DNA of 64,000 nucleotides from an uncultured Bacteroidales bacterium (GCA_902768435.1 CACXLJ010000007.1:62001-126000), one strand, 5' to 3'. Counted from the stretch's first letter, positions 15,907 through 25,842 are shown. The notes: a model not told the origin generated them from the sequence alone. Numbers and translations are program-made.

Positions 15907-15950
15907 ATAGAAGAGATATTTAATCAGTTACGGTAAAAGCAAATCTACAA

Positions 15951-17189
15951 TTACTTCTTGTCGTCGTTGATGGTGCAAACCGACACGCGGTTCCACTCGA
16001 GTTCGCTGAACATTTTGCCGATACCCTGGCCTTCAGCATTGATGCGGTTAGCCTTGATGCCATACTTGTTCACGAGCATGTCCTTAACGGCAGCAGCGCG
16101 GTTGTTGGCGAGCTTGATGTTGTTTTCGAGCGGGCCTTCGGGCGAAGCATAACCCTTGATGTCGACGGTAGCGTCCTTGTGGTTCTTCAGGTAGATAGCC
16201 ACACGCTCCACATTGGGCTGCTGGTCGCGGGTGATGTCCCACTTGTTCACTTTGAAGAACACATTGGTCATGAGTTGCTCACCGGTCTTGTCCACTTCCA
16301 CAACCTTGTTCTTGAGCTGCTTGCAAGCCTCGAGGTCGCGAGCGAGCTGGTCGGCGCGAGCGTTAGCGGCGTTGAGGTCGGCCTGAGCCTTGCTCAGCTG
16401 GTTGCGCAGGTCGTTGATCTTGCCATTGAGCACATCGATGTCTTCCTGAGAGTAACGGTAGGGGCACAGTGTCATGTAGTGCTCGCCGTTGCTGTTCTTG
16501 AAGTGATAGGTAAGACCCACTTCCATTTCAACGATAGCGTTGTTGGCATTGTAGCGGCTGGTCTGCACATTGCGGCCACCGTCAACCTTGCGGTTCATGT
16601 CACGCATCACATTGGGGTTGTCCTTGCATCCGTTCATGTCCCACAGCACCGAGGGCTTCAGAGAGAGGGTCCAAGCCTTCGACTCGCCCAGGTTGAAGTT
16701 GAAGTTCACGCCATACTTGGTGTACCATGAGTTCTCGTCGCTGTTGTCAATGCCATGCTGATAAGCGTGGAGCCAGCCAGCACCAGCCACAGCCTCTACC
16801 TCAACAAAGCGGGGAGCGCCCTTGTAGCCACCAAACAGATTAGACAGGTTGAAGGCACCAAATGCGCCTACAAACTGATGGTCGAGCCAGTTAACACTCT
16901 TGCCTGCAAAGGGAGCCCAAGGAGTACGATAGTCGTTCCAGCTCGAAGTGTTAATAGTCCATTCTCCTTCAAGACCTAAACCCAGCACGGGAGTGATTTG
17001 CTTGCGAATTTCGAGACCGAAAATGCCGCGAGCGTTCTTGAAGAATGCATAATGTTGGAAAGGTGATACAGCACCGCCCTTAAGCGTAATCGACATGTTA
17101 TCAAAAGCTTTGCTTCCTTGAACAGTGGTCTGAGCCTGAGCGGCTGCAAAGCCGAATAATACGGCAGCTAACAGAATAACTTTTTTCAT
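15951..17189 (-). CDS. OmpA family outer-membrane protein
   Basis: 412 residues: signal peptide (about 1-19, ending A-Q-A-Q), an N-terminal beta-barrel (about 30-250), a coiled-coil segment (about 255-295, L-N-A-A-N-A-R-A-D-Q-L) and a C-terminal OmpA-like peptidoglycan-binding domain (about 305-410) with V-D-I-K-G-Y-A-S-P-E-G, the N-N-x-x-L-A-x-x-R-A-x-A-V motif and a final E-W-N-R-V-S-V. It ties the outer membrane to the cell wall and is likely to be abundant, as it has its own strong promoter and terminator. Neighbours are unrelated. Confidence 0.93.
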   Translation of the reverse strand: MKKVILLAAVLFGFAAAQAQTTVQGSKAFDNMSITLKGGAVSPFQHYAFFKNARGIFGLEIRKQITPVLGLGLEGEWTINTSSWNDYRTPWAPFAGKSVNWLDHQFVGAFGAFNLSNLFGGYKGAPRFVEVEAVAGAGWLHAYQHGIDNSDENSWYTKYGVNFNFNLGESKAWTLSLKPSVLWDMNGCKDNPNVMRDMNRKVDGGRNVQTSRYNANNAIVEMEVGLTYHFKNSNGEHYMTLCPYRYSQEDIDVLNGKINDLRNQLSKAQADLNAANARADQLARDLEACKQLKNKVVEVDKTGEQLMTNVFFKVNKWDITRDQQPNVERVAIYLKNHKDATVDIKGYASPEGPLENNIKLANNRAAAVKDMLVNKYGIKANRINAEGQGIGKMFSELEWNRVSVCTINDDKK

Positions 17190-17235
17190 AATTTGAATAA
17201 TAAAAAAAAAGAATAAACTTTATTGAAAAACTTGG

Positions 17236-17267
17236 CAAAATTAGTCAATTTTTCAGTTCCCACCAAA
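17236..17267 (-). promoter_or_regulatory. Promoter of the OmpA-family gene
   Basis: Minus strand: TAATTTTG (17243-17236), 20-base spacer, TTTG (17267-17264). Confidence 0.75.
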
Positions 17268-17367
17268 TATTGCGCCATTTTTCAAATAAAAACCGACATA
17301 AGTGCCACTGACACCAGCCAAACTATAGCAGACCTGCAGCACCCGACCGCCCCACCAGCCTAGAGGC

Positions 17368-17403
17368 TCTAGTTTTTCTAGTTTATCTAGATTTTCTAGA
17401 ACA
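17368..17403. repeat. 9-mer tandem repeat (TCTAGTTTN)
   Basis: TCTAG recurs at 17368, 17377, 17386 and 17395, an exact 9-base period. CTAG is otherwise rare in most bacterial genomes. Confidence 0.75.
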
Positions 17404-17412
17404 GGTTGCAAA

Positions 17413-17444
17413 AAAGCCGGGGCGAAGGGTATCGCCTCGGCTTT
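17413..17444 (-). terminator. Intrinsic terminator of glutamine synthetase
   Basis: 13-base arms (17413-17425, 17432-17444) with one G-T wobble and a 6-base loop; minus-strand T-run follows. Confidence 0.75.
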
Positions 17445-17514
17445 AATCGTTTGTTATGGGTTATGCCTAAATCGTGGGTTATGCCCAAATCGGTGGTTGA
17501 GACCGCTTATGGGT

Positions 17515-19020
17515 TTAGCCGCAGTGGAAATAGGTGTTGACGAGTTTCTGCAGTTCTTCGGGCTTGTTCTCGATATCGCGGCGCAGGGTGGCGTCGTCGA
17601 AGTCGCGCAACTGCTTGATGATGCCGTCGATCATAGCGGGGCTGAACACATCGTACTCCTCGAAGACGCTGCGCATCTTCTCGAGGCAGTCGGCCGAAGC
17701 CACGCAGCTGTCGGGCAGCTGAGCGAGTTGCTCGAGACGGCCTTCGTTGGCCTTGTCGTGGATGTTGACATCGACATAGGTGCGCTTGGCCACCTCGAGG
17801 GCATCCTGCATCTCGAAGCCATGGCGGCAAGCCACACACAGACCAGCGATGAGCTGATAGATGTCGGCCGAGCCGTCGGGCGAGCGCATCTCAACCGTCT
17901 GCTTGAGCGAGGTGTCGTAGTTGCTCACGCCCTCAAGCGGATTGGCCTTGGAGCACATGTCCACGCCAGCGGTCCAGCCGAGAGGCACGCGCACGAGCAC
18001 CGAGCGGTTGCGGTCGCCCCAGCACACATTGGTGGGAGCCTCCTGGTGGGGCACCAGACGGAAGTAGGCCATGGGGTTCTTGTTGCCGAAGGCAGTGATA
18101 GCGGGAGCAAGGTCCATCATGCCGGCAATCATGCGGCGTGCGTCGTCGCTCAGGGCACCGTTGCTCACCATCATGTTCTTGCCGTCCTTCATCATGCGCA
18201 TGTGGATGTGCAGACCCGAACCGGCCTTGCCTACAGTGATCTTGGGAGCGAAGGTGACATTGAGGCCCATTTGATAGGCAAGATTGCGGATAACCCACTT
18301 GGCAACCATGAGCTGGTCGGCAGCCTGCTGTGCGGGCACGGGCAGGAATTCGATCTCGTTCTGCTCATAGGTGTAGCCGTCTTGGGTGAAGTTGCCCACC
18401 TCGCTGTGGCCGTACTTGATTTGGCCACCAGTCTGGGCTACATATTTCATGCACAGGGTGCGGAAGTCGTTGGCCTTGGCATAGGGAGCCGACTCGTGGT
18501 AACCGCGCTGGTCAACAGCGGGATAGAGTTCCTCGTCGGCAAAAATAACGTAGTACTCGAGTTCGCCCATGGCATGATACTCCATGCCCGTGACTTCGCG
18601 GAAGGCGTCGCAAGCCTTCTTGAGCGTGTGCTCGGGCGAGCTCTCAAGAGGGTTGCCGTCTTTGTCGAAGAAGGAGCAGAGCATGCACAGCGTGGGAATC
18701 TCGGCAAAGGGGTCGAGGAAAGCAGTGCTGTAGCGAGGCATAACATAGAGGTCGCTGCTGCCAGCCTGGATAAAAGAGAAGAGGCTTGAGCCATCAACAC
18801 GCTCTCCGCAGGTGAGAATGGTCTCAAGGTACTCGAGGTTATTGATGACGAAATTCAAGGTTTTGAGCTTGCCGTCACCAGCAGGATACATGAAGTTCAC
18901 CATCTTAATCTCATTATCCTCGATGTACTTGATAATGTCGGCCTTGGTGAATTGCGAAGCCGGCTTTTGGAGTGCTGCCACCAGATGGTTGGCATTGAGC
19001 ATCAATTCTTTATTCTCCAT
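17515..19020 (-). CDS. glnA: Glutamine synthetase (type I-like)
   Basis: 501 residues from the ATG at 19020; a longer in-frame extension to 19125 crosses the promoter and was rejected. Beta-grasp N-terminal domain (M-V-N-F-M-Y-P-A-G-D), glutamate/metal site E-L-E-Y-Y, the nucleotide-site signature G-S-G-L-H-I-H-M and F-R-L-V-P-H-Q-E-A-P. It joins ammonia to glutamate using ATP in the cytoplasm. No adenylylation tyrosine motif is obvious, and no nitrogen-regulatory genes are adjacent. Confidence in the enzyme is high; whether it is the main ammonia-assimilating form or a paralogue cannot be told here. Confidence 0.92.
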   Translation of the reverse strand: MENKELMLNANHLVAALQKPASQFTKADIIKYIEDNEIKMVNFMYPAGDGKLKTLNFVINNLEYLETILTCGERVDGSSLFSFIQAGSSDLYVMPRYSTAFLDPFAEIPTLCMLCSFFDKDGNPLESSPEHTLKKACDAFREVTGMEYHAMGELEYYVIFADEELYPAVDQRGYHESAPYAKANDFRTLCMKYVAQTGGQIKYGHSEVGNFTQDGYTYEQNEIEFLPVPAQQAADQLMVAKWVIRNLAYQMGLNVTFAPKITVGKAGSGLHIHMRMMKDGKNMMVSNGALSDDARRMIAGMMDLAPAITAFGNKNPMAYFRLVPHQEAPTNVCWGDRNRSVLVRVPLGWTAGVDMCSKANPLEGVSNYDTSLKQTVEMRSPDGSADIYQLIAGLCVACRHGFEMQDALEVAKRTYVDVNIHDKANEGRLEQLAQLPDSCVASADCLEKMRSVFEEYDVFSPAMIDGIIKQLRDFDDATLRRDIENKPEELQKLVNTYFHCG

Positions 19021-19082
19021 AGAAAAGTGTTTTAAGGAACTAATAAGTCGGTTTATAGAATAGTTGTTTTGAATTGGGATGA

Positions 19083-19114
19083 CAAATTTAGTGCTTTTAT
19101 TGCAACTGACCAAA
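19083..19114 (-). promoter_or_regulatory. Promoter of glutamine synthetase
   Basis: Minus strand: TAAATTTG (19090-19083), 20-base spacer, TTTG (19114-19111). Confidence 0.75.
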
Positions 19115-19138
19115 TTGCACCGCATGAAAAGCGAAGAA

Positions 19139-19212
19139 AACAGTTGTCAGTGGTCAGTTTTCAGTTTTCAGTGGTCAGTTGTCAGTGGTCAGTTGTCAGT
19201 GGTCAGTTGTCA
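19139..19212. repeat. 7-mer tandem repeat (TCAGTTG/TCAGTGG)
   Basis: About ten degenerate 7-base units between the glutamine synthetase promoter and the 3' end of folK; same family as 15719-15790. Confidence 0.75.
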
Positions 19213-19217
19213 GATTT

Positions 19218-19667
19218 TTATTTGGTGGGGAGGGAGGCGCCGGTGAGGGGGTGGGTCCAGTCGGGATTGAGCTGGCGCATGAGCAGGTAAAAGAAGTCGC
19301 GGTCCATGAGGTGACGGTGGGGAACGGTGAGTTCGGGGGTGTCGATGACCAGGTTGTCGATGGCCATGATGTCGATATCGACCAGGCGATCGACATAGCC
19401 GCCCTGGGCATCGCGGTGAGCGGCACTGCCCAACCGGCGTTCGATGTCGTGAAGCCACTGGAGCATGTCGAGCGGTTCGAGGGCACTGCGCAGCATCACA
19501 CCCACATTCACAAAGCGGTGGGGCGAGTCAAAGCCCCAGGGCTCGCTCTCCATTGTGCGGGTCACGGCACAGCCACCGGTGCCTGCCGACAACGCCGCAA
19601 TGGCGCGCCGCAGGTTGGCGCGGGCATCGCCCAGATTTGAGCCTATGTTCAAGTAGTAGGTGTGCAT
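19218..19667 (-). CDS. folK: 6-hydroxymethyl-7,8-dihydropterin pyrophosphokinase (HPPK)
   Basis: 149 residues from the ATG at 19667, which begins the conserved strand Y-Y-L-N-I-G-S-N-L-G-D. HPPK motifs follow: E-P-W-G, F-V-N-V-G-V, and the ATP/metal site D-R-L-V-D-I-D-I-M with P-H-R-H-L-M. It transfers pyrophosphate from ATP to the pterin in folate synthesis. The frame stays open upstream to 19736, but that part is only the translation of the G-rich 7-mer repeat (Ser-Pro-His-Pro type residues), so I rejected it. The repeat sits directly before the start codon. Confidence 0.92.
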   Translation of the reverse strand: MHTYYLNIGSNLGDARANLRRAIAALSAGTGGCAVTRTMESEPWGFDSPHRFVNVGVMLRSALEPLDMLQWLHDIERRLGSAAHRDAQGGYVDRLVDIDIMAIDNLVIDTPELTVPHRHLMDRDFFYLLMRQLNPDWTHPLTGASLPTK

Positions 19668-19670
19668 TGA

Positions 19671-19733
19671 ATGGGGGGGTGAGGGATGGGGGATGAGGGG
19701 TGAGGGATGAGGGATGGAGATGGGGGTATTTGT
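19671..19733. repeat. 7-mer tandem repeat (GGGATGA/GGGGTGA)
   Basis: About eight degenerate units directly upstream of the folK start codon. Confidence 0.7.
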
Positions 19734-19740
19734 CATGTGA

Positions 19741-19785
19741 AAGACAAAGGGGTGTGGCTCGTGTGCCGCAACCCCTTGTCATACA
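19741..19785 (-). terminator. Possible terminator after infB
   Basis: Imperfect stem of GACAA/GGGGT arms with their complements around a GC-rich loop; the minus-strand tail TTTGTCTTTC is a weak T-run. Confidence 0.45.
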
Positions 19786-19802
19786 CAAAATTTAAGCTAT
19801 GA

Positions 19803-22646
19803 TCACAAAGTCTTTTGAACTTCAATCTCTTCGAAGGCTTCAACGATGTCGCCCACAACCAGGTCGTTGTAGCTCTGCACGCTGAAACCGCACTCCATGT
19901 TGGTACCCACTTCCTTGGCGTCGTCCTTGAATCGCTTGAGCGAGCCCAGCTGACCCGTATAGACCACGATACCGTCGCGAATGATGCGAACCTTGCAAGT
20001 GCGCTTGATTTTGCCTTCACGCACGATGGCACCAGCAATGGTACCCACCTTTGAAATGTGGTAAACCTCCTTGACCTCGACGGTGCCCAGGACTTCCTCC
20101 TTGATGTCGGGCGAGAGCATGCCTGCCATAGCGCTCTTCACCTCCTCGATGGCATCGTAGATGATGGAGTAGATGCGGATGTCGACGCCCTCTTGCGCGG
20201 CAAGGCGCTTGGCATCGGCACTGGGACGCACCTGGAAGCCAATGATGTAGGCATCGCTGGCAGCAGCCAGGGTCACATCGCTCTCGGTGATAGCACCCAC
20301 AGCCTTGTGAATCACATTCACCTGCACCTCGGGGGTAGAGAGCTTGATGAGCGAGTCGCTCAACGCCTCGATAGAACCATCGACATCGCCCTTGACGATA
20401 CAGTTGAGTTCGTGGAAGTCGCCCAGAGCCTTGCGGCGGCCAATGTCCTCGAGGGTGACACGCTTCTGCGTGCGCAGACCGAGCTCGCGCTGCAGCTGCT
20501 CGCGCTTGTTGGCAATTTGGCGTGCTTCCTGGTCGGTTTCCATCACATTGAACTTGTCGCCTGCGGTGGGAGCGCCGTTCAAACCCAGAATGAGGGCAGG
20601 TGACGACGGGCCGGCCTCCTTGATGCGCTGGTTGCGCTCGTTGAACATGGCCTTCACCTTGCCAAAGTGCGTACCAGCCAGGATGATGTCGCCCACGCGC
20701 AGCGTGCCATTGTCGACGAGCACGGTGGCAATGTAGCCACGGCCCTTGTCGAGCGACGACTCGATGATAGAGCCGGTAGCGTTGCGGTTGGGATTGGCCT
20801 TGAGGTCGAGCATGTCGGCCTCGAGCAGCACCTTCTCCATGAGTTCCTCGACACCGATACCCTTCTTGGCACTGATGTCCTGGCTCTGATACTTGCCGCC
20901 CCACTCCTCGATGAGGTAGTTCATGTTGGCAAGTTCTTCTTTAATCTTGTCGGGGTTAGCACCGGGCTTGTCGATCTTGTTGATGGCAAAGATGATGGGC
21001 ACGCCGGCAGCCGACGCGTGATTCAGTGCCTCAACGGTCTGGGGCATCACGGCGTCGTCGGCAGCGACAATCACAATCACAATGTCGGTGACCTTGGCAC
21101 CACGGGCACGCATAGCGGTGAACGCCTCGTGACCAGGAGTGTCGAGGAAGGTGATGCGGCGGCCGTTGGACAGCTTCACATTATAGGCACCAATGTGCTG
21201 CGTGATGCCACCAGCCTCGCCGGCAATCACATTAGAGTTGCGAATGTAGTCGAGCAGCGAAGTCTTACCATGGTCGACATGGCCCATGACGGTCACCACA
21301 GGCGGACGCGACTCGAGGTCCTCGGGACTGTCTTCCTCCTCGTGGATGGCCTCGGCAACATCGGCACTCTCATACTCGGTCTTGAAACCGAATTCGTCGG
21401 CCACGATGTTGATGGTCTCGGCATCGAGTCGCTGGTTGATCGACACCATCACACCCAGGTTCATACAAGTACCAATCACCTTGTTGACCGGCACATTCAT
21501 CATGGCGGCAAGGTCGTTGGCAGTAACGAACTCAGTGAGTTTGAGTGTCTTTTGCTCGGCAGCCAGCAAAGCGGCCTCGGCCTGTTCTTCTTCACGCACG
21601 GCTTCGCGTTTCTCACGGCGCCACTTGGCGCTCTTCTTCTGCGTCTTGGCAGTGAGGCGAGCCAGCGTCTCTTTCACCTGGCGCTGCACATCCTCTTCGC
21701 TCACTTCGGGCTTGAAGGGGCGTTTTGCCTTCTCCTTCTTGCGCTTGCCAGCCTTGGGATCGTTCTTTCCGGTCTTTGCGTCGCTCTGAATTTGCTGAGC
21801 ACTCTTCTCGATGTCAACCTTTTCTTTACCTATGCGTTTGCGTTTCTTCTTGCCTTCGGCCTCGGCCTGACGAGCCTTCTCCTTGTTGAGACGCTCGGTG
21901 CGGCGCTCTTCCTTGGACTTCTTCTTGGGACGAGTCGACTGGTTGATGGCGCTCAGGTCGATCTTGCCCACCACATTGATGGTGTTCTTGAGTTCAGGAG
22001 TGCCAGTGGTGAAGATTTCTACCTCATCTTCGGCCTTCGGGGCAGGAGTCTCGGTAGCGGCAGGCTGCTCAGGAGCGGGTTGTTCCTGTTCCTCAACCTT
22101 TTCTTGGGCCACAGGTTCGGGAGCAGCAGTCTGCACCTCGGGTTTCTCTTCGGCCACGGGTTCGGGGGCAGTGGTCTGCACCTCGGGCTTTTCTTCGGCC
22201 ACGGGTTCGGCAGCCTTTTCTTCCTTGGCTTCAGGAGCCGGCTCGCTCTTCTTCTCGGGAGCGGGTGCGGTTTTCGCTTCGGACTTCTTGGAAGACTTGG
22301 AAGACTTGCCTGACTTGCCCATATTGGAAAGGTCGATCTTACCAAGCACCTTGGGACCATTCACTTCCACCTCGGTCTTGATTTCTTCCACCTTTTTGTC
22401 TTCCTTGGCGGCCTGCCCGGCAGCGATCTTGGCTTTCTCGTTCTGTCGCTCGTTAGTGAATTTCTCCGACTTGAGCTTGAGCTCCATGTCGGGCTTGAAT
22501 TCCTTGGCAAGGAGGTTGTAAATGTCCTCGTCGATACGAGCATTGAGAGTTATTGTCGCATCAACTTTCTTTTTGTTGAGAAAGTCCTGAATCGTCTGAA
22601 CGCCAACATTTAAATCTTTAATTACTTTACTTATTTTTATACTCAT
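19803..22646 (-). CDS. infB: Translation initiation factor IF-2
   Basis: 947 residues. N-terminal IF2-N domain ([12 protein letters not shown]), a long low-complexity Pro/Glu/Ala/Lys region (about 95-330) with near-repeats of [10 protein letters not shown], then the GTPase domain with [14 protein letters not shown] and N-K-I-D, followed by domains II, III and the fMet-tRNA-binding C-terminal barrel ([10 protein letters not shown]). It loads initiator tRNA on the 30S subunit. It lies 94 bases after nusA and belongs to the rimP-nusA-infB unit. Confidence 0.98.
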   Translation of the reverse strand: MSIKISKVIKDLNVGVQTIQDFLNKKKVDATITLNARIDEDIYNLLAKEFKPDMELKLKSEKFTNERQNEKAKIAAGQAAKEDKKVEEIKTEVEVNGPKVLGKIDLSNMGKSGKSSKSSKKSEAKTAPAPEKKSEPAPEAKEEKAAEPVAEEKPEVQTTAPEPVAEEKPEVQTAAPEPVAQEKVEEQEQPAPEQPAATETPAPKAEDEVEIFTTGTPELKNTINVVGKIDLSAINQSTRPKKKSKEERRTERLNKEKARQAEAEGKKKRKRIGKEKVDIEKSAQQIQSDAKTGKNDPKAGKRKKEKAKRPFKPEVSEEDVQRQVKETLARLTAKTQKKSAKWRREKREAVREEEQAEAALLAAEQKTLKLTEFVTANDLAAMMNVPVNKVIGTCMNLGVMVSINQRLDAETINIVADEFGFKTEYESADVAEAIHEEEDSPEDLESRPPVVTVMGHVDHGKTSLLDYIRNSNVIAGEAGGITQHIGAYNVKLSNGRRITFLDTPGHEAFTAMRARGAKVTDIVIVIVAADDAVMPQTVEALNHASAAGVPIIFAINKIDKPGANPDKIKEELANMNYLIEEWGGKYQSQDISAKKGIGVEELMEKVLLEADMLDLKANPNRNATGSIIESSLDKGRGYIATVLVDNGTLRVGDIILAGTHFGKVKAMFNERNQRIKEAGPSSPALILGLNGAPTAGDKFNVMETDQEARQIANKREQLQRELGLRTQKRVTLEDIGRRKALGDFHELNCIVKGDVDGSIEALSDSLIKLSTPEVQVNVIHKAVGAITESDVTLAAASDAYIIGFQVRPSADAKRLAAQEGVDIRIYSIIYDAIEEVKSAMAGMLSPDIKEEVLGTVEVKEVYHISKVGTIAGAIVREGKIKRTCKVRIIRDGIVVYTGQLGSLKRFKDDAKEVGTNMECGFSVQSYNDLVVGDIVEAFEEIEVQKTL

Positions 22647-22740
22647 AGAAAATTTTTAATTACAATTTAAATGAGAAACATAGTGGCCGATGTGGCGAAA
22701 CGCATCTTGCCGGCAGCCAGGCTGCCAAATAACAGCAGGG

Positions 22741-24009
22741 TTAATCTTCAAACTCGGCCTTCAACACGCTCAACACATGGTCAACCGTGCCTTCCTCAAG
22801 GTCGGCCCTGTCGATAATATCCTGACGCGGGGTGCGAAGCACTGCCTTGGCAGTAGCACAGCCCATGTTCTTGAGAGCCTCGATCACCCACTCGTCGATT
22901 TCGTCCTTGAACTCATCGAGATAGATGTCTTCCTCGTTCTCGCTTCCGGTTTCGTCGCGATAAACATCGATAGCATAGCCAGTGAGCATTGAAGCAAGCT
23001 TGATGTTCAAACCGCCTTTACCAATGGCGAGCGACACCTCTTCGGGTTTCAGGAACACCTCGGCACGCTTGCCCTCCTCGTCGAGCCTCATTGACGAAAT
23101 CTTGGCAGGACTCAGAGCACGCTGAATGAGGAGCTGCGGATTGGTGGTGTAGTTGATCACATCGATGTTCTCGTTGCGCAACTCGCGCACGATGCCATGA
23201 ATGCGGCCACCCTTGACGCCCACACATGCGCCCACGGGGTCGATGCGGTCGTCGTAGCTCTCAACGGCAATCTTGGCACGCTCGCCCGGGATGCGGGCCA
23301 CGGCACGAATCACGATGAGACCATCGTGAATCTCAGGCACCTCAAGTTCGAACAGGCGGCGCAGGAACTGCTCGCTCGTGCGCGACACTGTGATCTTGGG
23401 GTTGTTATTCTTGTTGTCGACATTGTGGATGACGGCACGCACCGTTTCGCCCTTGCGGTAGATGTCGGTAGGAATCTGCTGATCTTTGGGCAGGAGCAGT
23501 TCGTTCTTGTCGTCGTCGAGCAGCAGCACTTCGCGCTTCCAAATCTGATAGACCTCGCCGCTCACCAGTTCGCCCTCAAGGTCTTTGAACTTGGTGTAGA
23601 TGGCATCCTTTTGCAGATCCAGAATCTTGCTGGCAAGCGTCTGGCGCAGGTTGAGGATGGCACGGCGACCAAACTTGGCAAAGTCGATTTTGCGGGTGTG
23701 TTCCTCGCCAATCTCGCAGTCGGGGTCGGGACTTTCCTCATCGTTACGCGCGTCGGTCAGACCAATCTGGCGGTTCTCGTTCTCCACTTCGCCATCGGGC
23801 ACCACTTCGAGATTCTGGTAAATCTCGCAGTCGCCCTTGTCGGGGTTCATGATCACGTCGAAGTTCTCGTCACTGCCAAACATCTTGGCGAGCACGCTGC
23901 GAAACGACTCCTCGAGCACGCTAATCATCGTGGTCTTGTCGATGTTCTTCAGTTCTTTAAATTCGGCAAATCTGTCGGCCATGTCGACAGTTTCAACTTT
24001 CTTAGCCAT
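22741..24009 (-). CDS. nusA: Transcription termination/antitermination factor NusA
   Basis: 422 residues: N-terminal RNA-polymerase-binding domain, S1 domain (G-E-V-Y-Q-I-W-K-R-E-V-L-L), and two KH domains (R-I-P-G-E-R-A-K-I-A-V, G-A-C-V-G-V-K-G-G-R-I, S-L-A-I-G-K-G-G-L-N-I). A short helical C-terminal part replaces the two acidic repeats of the E. coli protein. NusA controls pausing and termination. It begins 7 bases after rimP. Confidence 0.97.
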   Translation of the reverse strand: MAKKVETVDMADRFAEFKELKNIDKTTMISVLEESFRSVLAKMFGSDENFDVIMNPDKGDCEIYQNLEVVPDGEVENENRQIGLTDARNDEESPDPDCEIGEEHTRKIDFAKFGRRAILNLRQTLASKILDLQKDAIYTKFKDLEGELVSGEVYQIWKREVLLLDDDKNELLLPKDQQIPTDIYRKGETVRAVIHNVDNKNNNPKITVSRTSEQFLRRLFELEVPEIHDGLIVIRAVARIPGERAKIAVESYDDRIDPVGACVGVKGGRIHGIVRELRNENIDVINYTTNPQLLIQRALSPAKISSMRLDEEGKRAEVFLKPEEVSLAIGKGGLNIKLASMLTGYAIDVYRDETGSENEEDIYLDEFKDEIDEWVIEALKNMGCATAKAVLRTPRQDIIDRADLEEGTVDHVLSVLKAEFED

Positions 24010-24016
24010 AGTTTAC

Positions 24017-24490
24017 TTAAATCTGTATGATATTCTTAATGTATTTGATTTCGCTGTATTTCAGTTCGCGAGCCACATCCACCATTTCGGGGCGTTTTTT
24101 GCCCTCAAGTTTCATCTTGGTGGGTATGGTGAGCGTGAAGGCATCGTCGCCGGCTTCACCCAGCACGCCCTTGAGTTTCTCGCCGCCTGTGGTGAGCACC
24201 TCCACCTCGCCGCCGCGGTTCTTCACATAGTGCTGGCGCACCTTGAAGGGCTCTGAGATGCCATAGCTGCCCACGGTGAGTTCGTAGTCCTCCTTGTCGC
24301 GGTCAAAGGCGTCGAGCACGGCATTGTTCACCATCACACAGTCGTCGAGGGTCACGCCCTGCATCCCGTCGATGGTCACCTCGAGCACAGCCTCCTGGTG
24401 GTCGATGGCAACATCTACCAGAAACAGGTCGGTGCCCTGGAGGGCCTCTTCAACCACTTGAGTAAGTTTCTCTTTGTCGATCGTCTTCAT
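24017..24490 (-). CDS. rimP: Ribosome maturation factor RimP
   Basis: 157 residues. N-terminal domain with L-F-L-V-D-V-A-I-D and I-D-G-M-Q-G-V-T-L-D-D-C (the family's conserved G-V-x-x-x-D-C block) and a C-terminal SH3-like domain (Y-E-L-T-V-G-S-Y-G-I-S-E-P-F). RimP assists 30S subunit assembly. It is the first gene of the rimP-nusA-infB unit and has a clear promoter upstream. Confidence 0.95.
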   Translation of the reverse strand: MKTIDKEKLTQVVEEALQGTDLFLVDVAIDHQEAVLEVTIDGMQGVTLDDCVMVNNAVLDAFDRDKEDYELTVGSYGISEPFKVRQHYVKNRGGEVEVLTTGGEKLKGVLGEAGDDAFTLTIPTKMKLEGKKRPEMVDVARELKYSEIKYIKNIIQI

Positions 24491-24552
24491 AGGTCACAAA
24501 TTGCTAATAAAGAAGAGGAAGCACTGTTGCCCCCTCTTTCGATTTTGCAGTG

Positions 24553-24583
24553 CAAAGGTAGTGATTTTCCTTTATATAACAAA
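24553..24583 (-). promoter_or_regulatory. Promoter of rimP-nusA-infB
   Basis: Minus strand: TACCTTTG (24560-24553), 19-base spacer, TTTG (24583-24580). Confidence 0.75.
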
Positions 24584-24668
24584 ATGCTACCCCCACACAA
24601 ACCTCACTGGCACCTGTTTAACCCAAAATTTTATATTTATTTATATTTGTTTTTGAATTATTAACCCG

Positions 24669-24716
24669 TTTTCTCGAAGAACCCGAAGAACTCGGAGGAC
24701 TCAGAACGAGGGAAAT
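24669..24716. repeat. 9-mer tandem repeat (GAGAACTCG family)
   Basis: About five degenerate 9-base units (GAAGAACTCGGAGGACTCA and relatives). The same unit occurs at 41908-41960, 46117-46150, 51166-51218 and 60469-60576. Confidence 0.7.
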
Positions 24717-24721
24717 GAGAT

Positions 24722-24765
24722 AAAAACAGTGCCGGGCCCACGGGGACTCGGCACTTGTTTTATAA
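24722..24765 (-). terminator. Intrinsic terminator of the GYF_2/DUF805 gene
   Basis: Stem AGTGCCGGG/CTCGGCACT around a GC-rich loop; minus-strand T-run TTTTT follows. Confidence 0.7.
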
Positions 24766-24782
24766 GTATGAATTATGATTGC

Positions 24783-25589
24783 TTACTGATATTTGGGCGA
24801 GGGGCCATACTGGTTGGTGCCCCGGTCGCTGTCGAGCAAGGTGAAGACGAAAATCACGATGCTCAAAATGGTTCCTATTGTACCCAATATCGAGAGAACA
24901 ACGAACCATCCGCTGCCCGACGACATGAGCGCGCTCAGCATTGCCGTCTCGTTGTTATAGAAGTGCAGCGCTGTGCCAAAGATCGAGAACATGGCAGTGA
25001 TGTACAGACCCATTGTCACCGCACCCAGAATGACACTAGCGCCTACCCACCAGCCTGAGCGGTTGGTGTCGTGCAAGCGACGCACCTGAACGGCATAGGC
25101 GGGCAACAACACCACCAGGCCGCCGATGCCACAGGTCACCAGCGTAAGCAAGAAGCAGAACAGCATGAACCACCAGTACTCGCTGCGGCGGGCACGGCCA
25201 GAGAAATCGACATACTTCTTGAAGCAGATGCTAATGGCCTCGCCAAAGCCCACCTGCGGGCGCTCGCCATTATAGTAAGGCTGCTGGTAACCAGGCTGCT
25301 GATACTGTTGCTGGTAACCTTGCTGATACTGCTGCTGATAGCCCTGCTGGTATTGAGGCTGCTGATACTGAGGCTGTGCATACTGCGGCTGCTGATATTG
25401 CGGCTGCTGATACTGCGGTTGCTGGTAAGCGAAGAGCGAAGCAAGCTCGGGCATATCGGCTGCACGCATCCAACTTGGCATTCCTGTGCGCCACACAAGT
25501 GTGTCGGCCACCATGCCATTGGCCACAAGCTGATCCATAGTGAACGGACCCAGGCGCTGATTATTGATGAAAAGATAATACTGGTTCAC
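24783..25589 (-). CDS. GYF_2 (DUF4339) + DUF805 membrane protein with Gln-rich linker
   Basis: 268 residues. Residues 1-50 are a GYF_2 domain (L-G-P-F-T-M-D-Q-L, D-T-L-V-W-R-T-G-M-P-S-W). Residues about 55-105 are tandem Q-Q-P-Q-Y repeats. Residues about 115-260 are DUF805: F-S-G-R-A-R-R-S-E-Y-W-W-F followed by four hydrophobic segments and R-R-L-H-D. Cytoplasmic GYF-type domains bind proline-rich peptides; DUF805 is a membrane domain of unknown role. The GYF_2 domain and the linker style are shared with the protein at 57043. It is monocistronic. Confidence 0.85.
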   Translation of the reverse strand: MNQYYLFINNQRLGPFTMDQLVANGMVADTLVWRTGMPSWMRAADMPELASLFAYQQPQYQQPQYQQPQYAQPQYQQPQYQQGYQQQYQQGYQQQYQQPGYQQPYYNGERPQVGFGEAISICFKKYVDFSGRARRSEYWWFMLFCFLLTLVTCGIGGLVVLLPAYAVQVRRLHDTNRSGWWVGASVILGAVTMGLYITAMFSIFGTALHFYNNETAMLSALMSSGSGWFVVLSILGTIGTILSIVIFVFTLLDSDRGTNQYGPSPKYQ

Positions 25590-25638
25590 AATCGTAGAAT
25601 TTATGAGTTAATAATTCAGTTTTTTGTTTATAATTGCA

Positions 25639-25669
25639 CAAATTTAGGCATTTTGCTTAACAAATACAA
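25639..25669 (-). promoter_or_regulatory. Promoter of the GYF_2/DUF805 gene
   Basis: Minus strand: TAAATTTG (25646-25639), 20-base spacer, TTG (25669-25667). Confidence 0.6.
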
Positions 25670-25776
25670 CCCTATGCCCTATTTTCACATAGCAACAGGC
25701 TGCTTTTCATGCATTAGACGACACTCAGTGTGCAAAAGGTTGCACCACTGCCCCACTTTTTTCATCATTTTAGAAA

Positions 25777-25810
25777 AAAAATGGCCGGAATACCATGACA
25801 GCCTCCAGCC
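25777..25810 (-). terminator. Intrinsic terminator of the SSS symporter gene
   Basis: Seven-base arms (25783-25789 and 25804-25810) with one wobble pair; minus-strand run of eight T follows. Confidence 0.7.
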
Positions 25811-25842
25811 TTTTGCCATTATTGAGCGGGCACACACCCACC

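Larger units (their letters stand above)
17190..17514. other. Intergenic region between ompA-like and glutamine synthetase genes
   Basis: Holds the OmpA-family promoter (17236-17267), a 9-mer TCTAG repeat (17368-17403), the glutamine synthetase terminator (17413-17444) and a perfect-length 18-base tandem duplication (17458-17475 and 17476-17493, one mismatch or so). Nothing coding is seen. Confidence 0.65.

Noticed and set aside
19668..19736. N-terminal extension of folK
   Set aside because: It is only the translation of a 7-mer repeat; HPPK homology starts at the ATG at 19667.
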